This document shows, one piece after another, positions 1 to 6,281 of a stretch of DNA of 9,877 nt. Each line of letters opens with the position of its first letter. Within the stretch, counting starts at the first letter, position 1. The notes under the pieces are model-generated. The model worked only from the letters and a program-made list of their open reading frames with translations. It ran no database searches and was not told where the DNA came from. The translations under genes and the position numbers were made by a program. The DNA lies in contig JAZSQT010000127.1 of the NCBI GenBank assembly GCA_045538075.1, positions 1-9,877 of the forward strand, given 5' to 3'. This stretch comes from JAZSQT01 sp045538075 (GTDB lineage Bacteria; Chrysiogenota; Deferribacteres; Deferribacterales; Mucispirillaceae).

Positions 1-65
1 TTCGTTCGGGGACAAGCCCAGTGTTCGCTAAAAACATTTAATGAATATATGTCATTACTTCTGAG
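1..65 (+). repeat. Terminal direct repeat, left copy (core plus right arm)
   Basis: These 65 bases match 9813-9877 in the same orientation with three mismatches (positions 2, 5 and 22) and are identical from 23 to 65. The repeat includes the GGGACAAGCCC mini-hairpin and the 16-nt arm at 36-51. It touches the first base here and the last base at the other end, so the true boundaries lie outside the window. Confidence 0.9.
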
Positions 66-185
66 TTCAAAAATTGTATTCTTTATGTATATTGTTACCT
101 TTTCAATTCTATTTAAAAAATTTAAAATTATTTATTATTTCAAAGTTAAATAAAGGAAAGTTTTATAATTAATTAATTTTAAAAG

Positions 186-276
186 CCTTTTTACTGGATT
201 ACTTCGTCGCTTTGCTCCTCGTAATGACCGTTTTAAAGTCATTGCGAGATAAACGTCAGTTTTTCGTGGCAATCTA
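186..276. repeat. GTAATGAC/GCAATGAC-type palindromic element, complete copy
   Basis: Two hairpin-forming halves lie back to back. The first runs from GATTACTTCGTC to CTCGTAATGAC (197-228). The second runs from GTCATTGCGAG to CGTGGCAATCT (238-275). Their outer ends (GATTAC and GCAATC) and inner ends (GTAATGAC and GTCATTGC) are imperfect inverted repeats, so the whole can fold into a long stem. Sequences of this style occur as dispersed intergenic repeats in many unrelated bacteria. A shortened, inverted copy is at 9601-9652. Confidence 0.75.
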
Positions 277-293
277 TATATTATACAAAAAAT

Positions 294-535
294 TCCTATC
301 CTGAAATTGTTACATTTTGGTTAAAATTTCGTCCTAAAATTTTTTGTCAACCGTTTCGCATCAAAACGGGGCGAGCTTAATTTATGCGAGCCGTTTTAGC
401 TTCCGAGCTTGCTCCCAATGTGGTTTTGCTCCATACAAAATAATTATAAATAATAAAAAAATATCTATTACTTGAACCAAATAATAAAAAATGTTAAAAA
501 CTTTTATTATAGAAATAATTATATAGGGTTTTACA
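294..535. other. Intergenic region upstream of folD with competing hairpins
   Basis: No gene is supported here. A locally GC-richer patch carries CCGTTT (351-356), AAAACGG (363-369) and CCGTTTT (391-397). The middle copy can pair with either neighbour, giving two mutually exclusive stems. A small stem, GAGC-TT-GCTC, follows at 405-414. From 420 to 520 the sequence is almost pure A+T. A folD promoter should lie here, but no -35/-10 pair with good spacing stands out: TTGAAC at 472-477 is too far from TATTAT at 505-510. A minus-strand open frame at 382-624 runs into folD and has no ribosome-binding site or recognisable product. Confidence 0.5.
525..528 (+). promoter_or_regulatory. Ribosome-binding site of folD
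   Basis: AGGG lies 7 nt before the ATG at 536, a good Shine-Dalgarno match and spacing in an otherwise A+T leader. It supports the folD start, which also matches the family's usual N-terminus. Confidence 0.6.
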
Positions 536-1384
536 ATGGAACTATTAGACGGAAAATATTTATCATCAAAATTTAGAGAAAATTTAAAGAAAGAAACATC
601 ATCTTTTAAAGAAAAATACGGCATATCTCCTTGTATAGCAGTAATTTTAGCAGGTGATGATCCAGCAAGTGCAGTTTACGTTGGTTCAAAAGAAAAAGCA
701 GCTATAGAAGTTGGCTTTAACTCAATAGTAGAACGAGTTAGTGGAGATATTTCAACTGAAGAAATATTAAAAATGGTAGAAAAATTTAATAATGACGACA
801 AGATACATGGAATATTGGTTCAATTACCACTACCAAAACAAGTTGACGAAAAAAAGGTTCTACGAGCAATAAAAGCAGAAAAAGATGTTGACGGCTTTCA
901 CCCATATAACGTTGGCTTACTTAATATTGGCGAAGATTGTCTTATGCCTTGCACTCCTTTAGGGGTGATGAATATGATGAAAGATTACGGCATAAATCTA
1001 TCTGGAAAAAATGCCGTCGTTATAGGTAGAAGCAATATCGTTGGCAAGCCAATGGCTGCTATGCTTACTAAAGCTAACGCAACAGTTACTATATGTCATT
1101 CAAAAACAGAAAATATTAAAGAGATTTGTAAAAAAGCTGATATTATTGTTGCAGCAATAGGAAAAGCAAAGTTTGTAACAAAAGACTTTATAAAAGACGG
1201 TGCAGTCGTTATTGATGTGGGAATGAATAGAGTTGACGGAAAACTTTGTGGAGATGTTGATTTTGAAAATGTAAAAGATAAATGTTCTTTTATTACACCA
1301 GTGCCTGGTGGTGTTGGACCTATGACTATTACTACTTTAATGGAGAATACTCTTAAAGCATGTAAAATGTCTTTAGAAAAATAG
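536..1384 (+). CDS. folD: Bifunctional methylenetetrahydrofolate dehydrogenase / methenyltetrahydrofolate cyclohydrolase FolD
   Basis: This cytoplasmic enzyme interconverts 5,10-methylene-THF and 10-formyl-THF through methenyl-THF, with NADP-linked oxidation followed by hydrolysis. The 282 residues match the usual full length. The N-terminal catalytic domain has YVGSKEKAA, with Tyr48 and Lys52 at the positions of the active-site Tyr/Lys pair. It also has QLPLP (96-100) and DVDGFHP (117-123). The Rossmann domain has PCTPLG (138-143), GRSNIVGKP (164-172) and CHSKT (187-191). The C-terminal signature PVPGGVGPMT is at 255-264. No key residue is missing. mnmE starts 6 nt downstream with no terminator between them, so the two are probably co-transcribed. 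The pairing is sensible because MnmE uses methylene-THF made in this pathway. No folate-sensing element is visible upstream. Confidence 0.97.
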   Translation: MELLDGKYLSSKFRENLKKETSSFKEKYGISPCIAVILAGDDPASAVYVGSKEKAAIEVGFNSIVERVSGDISTEEILKMVEKFNNDDKIHGILVQLPLPKQVDEKKVLRAIKAEKDVDGFHPYNVGLLNIGEDCLMPCTPLGVMNMMKDYGINLSGKNAVVIGRSNIVGKPMAAMLTKANATVTICHSKTENIKEICKKADIIVAAIGKAKFVTKDFIKDGAVVIDVGMNRVDGKLCGDVDFENVKDKCSFITPVPGGVGPMTITTLMENTLKACKMSLEK

Positions 1385-1390
1385 TAATTT

Positions 1391-2728
1391 ATGAATGATA
1401 CAATTGTTAGCCCAATTACTCCAGTAGTTACGAGTGCCATTATAGTGTTACGTATTAGTGGCAGTGATGCTACTAAAGTTTTTTCATTGTTATATAATAG
1501 CAATAACGAGAATAATATTATTCCAAATCATGCAGTATCAAAAAGATATATTTTTAAAGGTAAAGATATATCAGATGATGTTATGGCTACGTATTTTAAA
1601 AGTCCAAAAAGTTATACTGGTGAAGATACTGTTGAAATTTCTTTTCATGGCAACCCTATAACTGTTCGTCTTGCTTTGCAAGATATTTACTCTTTAGGTT
1701 TTAGACATGCAATGGGAGGCGAATTTACTAAACGTGCTTTTTTAAATGGTAAAATTGATTTATCTCAAGCCGAAGCAGTCCAAGAATTAATTTCTGCTAA
1801 AAGTCAAAAAGGGCTAAATTACGCCTATAATCAGCTAAATGGTAGAGTTAGCCACAAGTTTTTAAATATGAAAAATGATTTACTAAATATAAAAGCTCAA
1901 ATTGAAGCAAAACTTGACTTCCCAGATGAAGAAACGGGTAGTGATGAAATTGAGCATTATATTTCTGTTTTTCAAAAAGTTGCGACACAATGCAAAGATT
2001 TAATTTCGTCTTACAACTATCTTCGTCAAGAAAATAAAGGCATATCTATAGTAATAGCTGGCAAACCAAATGTTGGCAAATCTTCACTTCTTAATGCAAT
2101 ATTAAAAGAAGATAGAGCAATAGTATCTGATACTGCTGGCACAACGAGAGATTTTATTCAAGAAAAGCTATATATTGGCAATATCCCTATAGAAATTATT
2201 GATACAGCTGGTGTTAGAATTACTGAAGATGTAATAGAAAATAAAGGTGTAGAAAAAAGCCAAGAAAAAATCAAAAATAGCCAAATAGTATTAGTTATAT
2301 TAGATTTATCAAAAGAATTAGATGATGATGATTTGAAAGTATTAAATTTAAGCCAAAATCAAAATAGAATTATCATAGGTAATAAATGTGATAAAGAAAT
2401 AATTAATAAATATAAAACAGATATAAATATTTCTGCAAATAAGAATATAAACATAGAAGAATTAGTTGAGTTGATAAAAGAAAAAACTATTTCTACCGAT
2501 AGCGATATAGTTTCTGATATTGCAAGTGTTACAGAAAGGCATCTACATTTAATATCAAATATATACGATATTTTACAAAATATTATTACAGAAATTTATA
2601 ACAAGCCTCAAGATATGATAGCTTTTGATTTAGATGAATGTATAAAATATTTTATGGAAATAACTGGAGAGATTTACACAGAAGATATTTTAGATAGGAT
2701 TTTTTCAAAATTTTGTATAGGAAAATAA
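1391..2728 (+). CDS. mnmE: tRNA uridine-5-carboxymethylaminomethyl modification GTPase MnmE
   Basis: MnmE acts with MnmG to add a carboxymethylaminomethyl (or aminomethyl) group to U34 of certain tRNAs, using methylene-THF and GTP hydrolysis. The 445 residues are normal length. The N-terminal folate-binding domain shows RISG (21-24), SYTGED (74-79), HGNP (86-89) and GEFTKRAFLNGKIDL (110-124). The helical domain has EAKLDFPDE (172-180). The G domain has GKPNVGKS (224-231), TAGTTRD (248-254), DTAG (271-274) and NKCD (331-334). The protein ends in the invariant FCIGK, with Cys442. One oddity is the N-terminus: TPVVTSAI at 10-17, where the family usually has a glycine-containing TPxGxGAI-type loop. 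No Shine-Dalgarno is obvious, so translation may be coupled to folD. Its 3' end converges on the next gene with 20 nt between stops. Confidence 0.96.
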   Translation: MNDTIVSPITPVVTSAIIVLRISGSDATKVFSLLYNSNNENNIIPNHAVSKRYIFKGKDISDDVMATYFKSPKSYTGEDTVEISFHGNPITVRLALQDIYSLGFRHAMGGEFTKRAFLNGKIDLSQAEAVQELISAKSQKGLNYAYNQLNGRVSHKFLNMKNDLLNIKAQIEAKLDFPDEETGSDEIEHYISVFQKVATQCKDLISSYNYLRQENKGISIVIAGKPNVGKSSLLNAILKEDRAIVSDTAGTTRDFIQEKLYIGNIPIEIIDTAGVRITEDVIENKGVEKSQEKIKNSQIVLVILDLSKELDDDDLKVLNLSQNQNRIIIGNKCDKEIINKYKTDINISANKNINIEELVELIKEKTISTDSDIVSDIASVTERHLHLISNIYDILQNIITEIYNKPQDMIAFDLDECIKYFMEITGEIYTEDILDRIFSKFCIGK

Positions 2729-2748
2729 AAAATACAAAATAATACTAT

Positions 2749-2988
2749 CTATTCATCTAAAATTTTAGCTTGAGCTTTTAATCCCTCAACTAATGATGCA
2801 AGTTCTAATGCAGCTCTATCTAAATCTGATAAGGCTTTGTTGTTTAAGTCGTATTCATTTTTGTTAAATTTAAGATTGTTAATAGTGTCATTATTAAATG
2901 ATACAACGTCAAATTCTTGCATATCCATTTTCCTTGCCTCGTTTCTTAATAGAGAGATTAATTGTAAATTGTGAACCAATATACTCAT
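2749..2988 (-). CDS. Small protein of unknown function, probable flagellar (sigma-28) regulon member
   Basis: I do not recognise this 79-residue protein. It is hydrophilic apart from a short N-terminal amphipathic stretch (VHNLQLISLLRNEARKM). A middle part rich in Asn and Asp follows, and the C-terminal third (about 52-77, ALSDLDRAALELASLVEGL onward) should form a heptad-like amphipathic helix. It has no signal peptide, membrane segment or cysteine. The start is set by GGAGG at 2994-2998, 5 nt before the ATG at 2986-2988. An in-frame GTG at 2998-3000 overlaps that site and lies about where transcription should begin, so I reject it. The upstream sequence matches a sigma-28 promoter closely, which suggests a role in flagellar assembly, motility or chemotaxis, for example as a small chaperone or regulator. 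That role is inferred from the promoter only. It is encoded opposite to both neighbours, so it forms its own transcript. Confidence 0.75.
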   Translation of the reverse strand: MSILVHNLQLISLLRNEARKMDMQEFDVVSFNNDTINNLKFNKNEYDLNNKALSDLDRAALELASLVEGLKAQAKILDE

Positions 2989-2993
2989 AACTG

Positions 2994-2998
2994 CCTCC
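2994..2998 (-). promoter_or_regulatory. Strong ribosome-binding site deciding the start of the small gene
   Basis: GGAGG on the minus strand is 5 nt from the ATG at 2988 and is the best Shine-Dalgarno in the window. It selects the 79-residue product over a GTG start four codons upstream. Confidence 0.8.
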
Positions 2999-3005
2999 AC
3001 TTATC

Positions 3006-3032
3006 TTATCGGTAAAAGGCAATTAAATATTA
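3006..3032 (-). promoter_or_regulatory. Sigma-28 (FliA) type promoter
   Basis: On the minus strand TAATATTT (3032-3025) is followed after exactly 11 nt by ACCGATAA (3013-3006). The enterobacterial FliA consensus is TAAAGTTT, 11 nt, GCCGATAA, so this matches 6/8 and 7/8 with perfect spacing. Transcription would start near 3000-3002, giving a leader of about 13-15 nt that contains the GGAGG. C and G bases are rare in this intergenic region, which makes a chance CCGATAA less likely. Confidence 0.7.
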
Positions 3033-3143
3033 GAAAAAGTTTTAATATGTTATGTATTTTCTAAAAATTATAAAAAATATTCTTTAATCATTGATAAATT
3101 ATACAAAAAAATAGCGTAAAAACTTTCTTTTATTCAAGAAAAA

Positions 3144-3171
3144 TTGATTTTTTAATTTAAATATATATAAT
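3144..3171 (+). promoter_or_regulatory. Sigma-70 type promoter of the HIT-to-thiL gene run
   Basis: TTGATT (3144-3149) and a perfect TATAAT (3166-3171) are 16 nt apart. The predicted start near 3178 leaves a leader of about 20 nt before the ATG at 3199. No other convincing promoter is seen before the end of thiL, so this one probably serves all six genes. It is divergent from the sigma-28 promoter, with about 110 nt of AT-rich sequence between them. Confidence 0.6.
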
Positions 3172-3198
3172 GTATTGAAAAATATTGTGGTGAAAAAT

Positions 3199-3612
3199 AT
3201 GGATAATTGTATTTTCTGTAAAATAGTAGATGGTCAAATTCCGTCAACGAAAGTTTATGAAGATAATGATTTTTTAGCTTTTATGGATATAAACCCTATG
3301 GCAATTGGTCATACTTTAGTCATACCTAAAAATCATTTTAGAAACGCTCTTGATACTACAGATGAAGTTGCAAGTAAAATGTATATAGTAGTTATAAAAG
3401 TTGCCAATGCAGTAAAAAAGGCGTTTAATGCCTCTGGTATTAATATTATTCAAAATAATGAAGCATCATCTGGGCAAGAAGTTTATCATTCTCATATACA
3501 CATTATTCCAAGATATGATAATGATAATTTAGGGCTAAAAGTTCCTCCAAGGTTAAAGCAATCTATTGAAGAAATTAATACTCATGCAGAAAAAATTAGA
3601 AATGCTTTCTAA
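3199..3612 (+). CDS. HIT (histidine triad) family nucleotide-binding hydrolase, Hint-like
   Basis: Cytoplasmic HIT proteins of the Hint branch hydrolyse nucleoside phosphoramidates or acyl-nucleotides; the natural substrate is uncertain. The histidine triad HSHIHII is at 97-103, and the middle His99 is the expected nucleophile. Cys4 and Cys7 (CIFC) with His46 (PKNHF) match the zinc-binding form of the family. SGQEVYHSH (91-99) is also typical. I start the gene at the ATG that gives MDNCIFCKIV, the usual family N-terminus, 137 residues long. GTGGTG at 3187-3192 acts as the ribosome-binding region. An in-frame TTG at 3175 would add eight residues but lies at or before the predicted transcription start. 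This is the first gene of a six-gene run; the next starts 5 nt after its stop. Confidence 0.93.
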   Translation: MDNCIFCKIVDGQIPSTKVYEDNDFLAFMDINPMAIGHTLVIPKNHFRNALDTTDEVASKMYIVVIKVANAVKKAFNASGINIIQNNEASSGQEVYHSHIHIIPRYDNDNLGLKVPPRLKQSIEEINTHAEKIRNAF

Positions 3613-3617
3613 GATTT

Positions 3618-4976
3618 ATGAATAGTAATAATTGGAAAGATACTTTTAGACAAGTATATAAACCTTTATTAAAAGATAAATACGATGAATTTGAGGAGGC
3701 ATTAGCTTATCCTAAAAGTCGTCATATTAGACTTAATTTGTCAAGGCAAGTTGATTATCTTAAAGAAATTAAAGATTACGCAACTTTTGAAGAGTTGGAA
3801 AATTATAAAGGAGTATATAAAATATTAGAGGAGAAAGAAAACTTAGTAAACTCTCTTTCTTTTCAGACTGGTGGATTATATATAATGAATCCGTCAAGTG
3901 TTATTCCTGCTGAAATCTTATCTTCATATATGGCAGAAAATCCAGTTGTTCTTGATGTTTGTGCAGCTCCAGGTGGCAAAACTTGTGCTTTATCTGATTA
4001 TCTTAATAGAAAAGGCTTGATTATAGCCAATGAAGTATCATCAAGTCGCTTAAAATCACTTCACTTTAATCTTGAAAAAAATGGTTGTTATAACGTTAAA
4101 ACAGTATCTTTTGACGGTAGAGTTTTAAATAAATTTTTTAAAAACTCTTTTGATGGAATACTTCTTGATGCACCTTGTAGTAACGAAAACAAAATTTTTA
4201 GAGATAAAACAGTTCAAAATATATGGAATAAAGATTTAGTTTTAAAAATGGCAAATCTTCAAAGTCAGTTAATAGAAACGGCTTTTGATTGTTTAAAAGA
4301 AGGAGGTATCCTCGTTTATTCTACTTGCACTTTAAGTGTTGAAGAAAATGAGTTAGTAGTAAAAAATTTAGTAGATAAATATAGCAATGCAAAACTATTA
4401 AATATAGAAAACTTTTCTGGTAATGGATTATCAAATTACAGTGAAATTGATGAAAAAGTGGCAAGAATTATGCCTACAAAAACATCTATTGACGGATTTT
4501 TCGTTGCAGTAATTAAAAAAGACGGTAATTTAATTAAAAATGAATTTAAAGAAAATAAATTATATCAAAAACAGAAAGATTTTTTTAAAAAATATATAGA
4601 TATAGTGCCAGAAAATATTAATATCTTAGATATAAATGGTAAAGGATATATTGAAAGTGGGTTAAATATATTTAAAAAAATACCTTATAAAAAAATTGGA
4701 TTAAACGTATATAAAACTGCTGGAAAAGATTTTATCCCTTCAGCACAATTTGTATGGGAGTTTAACAGATACATAAAGGATAATGAAAAAATTTTCGTTA
4801 ATAAAGATAATGCAATGGATTATATGAAAGGATTTGACTTAAAACCATTAAAAGAATATAAAGGAAGTGTTATATATTACGATAATATTGGTGTCGGCTT
4901 AGTTAAATCTACTAATGATACTCTAAAAAACAAGTTAGATAGATACTTTTTATACGGAAAAAATATTGAATGGTAA
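3618..4976 (+). CDS. RsmB/RsmF (NOL1/NOP2/Sun) family rRNA cytosine-C5 methyltransferase
   Basis: This enzyme transfers a methyl group from S-adenosylmethionine to C5 of a cytosine in RNA, most likely 16S rRNA. Residues 1-110 form the N-terminal RNA-binding part, with GLYIMNPSS (86-94) before the catalytic fold. The SAM-binding motif VLDVCAAPGGKT is at 111-122. Motif IV, DAPCS (184-188), holds Cys187, and motif VI, YSTCT (234-238), holds the nucleophile Cys237. About 130 C-terminal residues follow, ending in a PUA-like tail (GSVIYYDNIGVGLVKS region). That tail fits the RsmF/YebU branch rather than RsmB, which carries a NusB-like N-terminal domain instead. The usual CSGEG after motif IV reads CSNEN here. 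At 452 residues it is near RsmF length. The target base cannot be read from sequence. Confidence 0.9.
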   Translation: MNSNNWKDTFRQVYKPLLKDKYDEFEEALAYPKSRHIRLNLSRQVDYLKEIKDYATFEELENYKGVYKILEEKENLVNSLSFQTGGLYIMNPSSVIPAEILSSYMAENPVVLDVCAAPGGKTCALSDYLNRKGLIIANEVSSSRLKSLHFNLEKNGCYNVKTVSFDGRVLNKFFKNSFDGILLDAPCSNENKIFRDKTVQNIWNKDLVLKMANLQSQLIETAFDCLKEGGILVYSTCTLSVEENELVVKNLVDKYSNAKLLNIENFSGNGLSNYSEIDEKVARIMPTKTSIDGFFVAVIKKDGNLIKNEFKENKLYQKQKDFFKKYIDIVPENINILDINGKGYIESGLNIFKKIPYKKIGLNVYKTAGKDFIPSAQFVWEFNRYIKDNEKIFVNKDNAMDYMKGFDLKPLKEYKGSVIYYDNIGVGLVKSTNDTLKNKLDRYFLYGKNIEW

Positions 4977-4985
4977 AATATATTA

Positions 4986-6281
4986 ATGAAAAAAATTTTT
5001 AGTTTATTGTTGTTTCTTTCGTTTATTTTAAGTGGTGATATTGGCTATAGTCAAACAGGCGATAATAGTAAGGAAGTTGGAAGCGATACTATTATTTCTA
5101 ATATTATGGCAAGACAATCAGAAGAAATTGACGTTATACTCGTTGATAAAAATGCTAAAAAACTCTATGGCATAAAAGTTAAAGATGATTTTTATAACAT
5201 CACTTATACTTACGATATTATTTATGGAATTAACGAGGGAGATAAGTTAATTGAAGGCGATGGCAAAACTCCAGAGGGTGTTTACTATATTGTTAGTTGG
5301 ACATCTGGAGATAATTTAATTAAAAAATATGGCAATTATGCAAAAATATACGGTGCTGGAGCTTTCCCAATAAATTATCCTAACCCAGTAGATAAGATTA
5401 GAAAAAAAACTGGTCATGGAATATGGATACACGGTAGAGACCCTATAAATGGCAAAGATACTACTCAAGGGTGTGTCGCTTTAAAAAACGAAGACTTACT
5501 TGATTTTGATAAAAATGTTGCAGATATAAAAGATCCAGTAGTTATAACAGATAAAGTATTATATTTAACGAAAACTCAATACGATGAAAAAAGGAAAGAG
5601 ATTTTAAATATTTTTGATACATTTATTAATTCGTGGAAAAATAGCGATTATGAAACTTTTCGCAAATTAATTCATTCTCAATATAGTGGTCAAGGCAAGA
5701 AATTTTCAGCATACTTATCTTCAAAAAAATATCTTATGGATAAATATGCAGATAAAGTGATAGAAACTGATAATACAAAAATATTGATACAAAATAACGA
5801 TAATTTCGTTATAGATACTAATCAATTTTACTGTGCTGAAAATATTACATCTTACAATAATAAAAGATACTATTTTGCTGATGATAATGGCGAAATTAAA
5901 CTTATTAGTGAAGAAGCAATTAAGTTATCTCCAAATAATAAATTAAATAATAGTGTTGAACAATTTATTAATGATTGGGCAAAGGCTTGGAGAAGTAGCG
6001 ATATAGAAAGTTATATTAATTTTTATTCAGACAAGTTTAGGCATAAGAAAATGAATAAAGAAAAGTATTATACACATAAAAAAGCAATATTTGAAAAAAC
6101 GAACGATATAAATCTTGAAATATCAGACTTAAAATGGAAAATAGAAAATAATATATATACAGCAACTTTTAAACAAAAATATAGTGGTGGTAACGTATCA
6201 GATTACGGAACAAAAACTATTACCTTTATTGGTTGTCCAAATAATTATAAAATATTATCTGAAACTTGGAAAGCAAATTGA
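4986..6281 (+). CDS. csd6: Exported YkuD-domain L,D-transpeptidase/carboxypeptidase, Csd6/Pgp2-like, with two NTF2-like domains
   Basis: This periplasmic enzyme acts on peptidoglycan stem peptides. Csd6 of Helicobacter and Pgp2 of Campylobacter are L,D-carboxypeptidases that trim tetrapeptides to tripeptides and are needed for helical shape. Residues 1-22 form a signal peptide (KK, then a Leu/Phe-rich core). The YkuD domain spans about 47-195 with GDGKTPEGVY (91-100), HGIWIHG (144-150) and TTQGCVAL (159-166). His149 and Cys163 are the expected catalytic pair. Two related NTF2-like segments follow, about 205-310 and 322-431. Each opens with a similar Trp-centred helix (SWKNSDYETF at 216-225; AWRSSDIESY at 334-343). 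I recall Csd6 as having one NTF2-like domain in a shorter protein, so this one looks extended by an internal duplication. Its stop overlaps the start of the next gene by 4 nt. A transpeptidase role cannot be excluded. Confidence 0.87.
   Translation: MKKIFSLLLFLSFILSGDIGYSQTGDNSKEVGSDTIISNIMARQSEEIDVILVDKNAKKLYGIKVKDDFYNITYTYDIIYGINEGDKLIEGDGKTPEGVYYIVSWTSGDNLIKKYGNYAKIYGAGAFPINYPNPVDKIRKKTGHGIWIHGRDPINGKDTTQGCVALKNEDLLDFDKNVADIKDPVVITDKVLYLTKTQYDEKRKEILNIFDTFINSWKNSDYETFRKLIHSQYSGQGKKFSAYLSSKKYLMDKYADKVIETDNTKILIQNNDNFVIDTNQFYCAENITSYNNKRYYFADDNGEIKLISEEAIKLSPNNKLNNSVEQFINDWAKAWRSSDIESYINFYSDKFRHKKMNKEKYYTHKKAIFEKTNDINLEISDLKWKIENNIYTATFKQKYSGGNVSDYGTKTITFIGCPNNYKILSETWKAN
6268..6273 (+). promoter_or_regulatory. 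Ribosome-binding site deciding a TTG start
   Basis: GGAAAG inside the last codons of the upstream gene sits 4-7 nt before the TTG at 6278. No comparable site precedes the other candidate TTG at 6266. This favours the 479-residue product and translational coupling. Confidence 0.5.

Larger units (their letters stand above)
1..293. repeat. Left copy of a compound interspersed repeat (core, arm, spacer, palindromic element)
   Basis: This stretch holds no gene. Read from the left it contains a hairpin core (1-35), an arm (36-87), an AT-rich spacer (88-185) and a GTAATGAC-type palindromic element (186-276) with an AT tail to about 293. The part from 36 onward matches the reverse complement of about 9584-9796 in the same block order. 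Matching blocks are 36-51 with 9781-9796 (16/16), 69-85 with 9743-9760, 169-180 with 9692-9703, 197-229 with 9620-9652 (29/33) and 267-276 with 9601-9610. The spacer differs in length between copies. No transposase is present, so it is either a non-autonomous element or an abundant intergenic repeat. The block matches are seen directly; the mobile nature is inference. Confidence 0.75.

Noticed and set aside
382..624. Minus-strand open frame of about 80 codons
   Set aside because: It overlaps the start of folD, has no ribosome-binding site and yields a low-complexity Ile/Phe/Tyr-rich product expected from AT-rich antisense sequence.
1096..1503. Minus-strand open frame of 135 codons across the folD/mnmE junction
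   Set aside because: It is fully antisense to two well-supported genes and resembles no family I recognise.
2989..3000. GTG start four codons upstream in the small sigma-28-linked gene
   Set aside because: The GTG overlaps the GGAGG that serves the ATG at 2988 and falls at the predicted transcript start.
3175..3198. Upstream TTG start extending the HIT protein by eight residues
   Set aside because: The TTG lies 3 nt after the TATAAT box, at or before the predicted transcript start, and the family begins at the following MDNCIFC.
3001..3198. Possible TPP riboswitch ahead of the thiE/thiL-containing gene run
   Set aside because: No CUGAGA or other THI-box core is visible, and the predicted leader of about 20 nt is too short to hold one.
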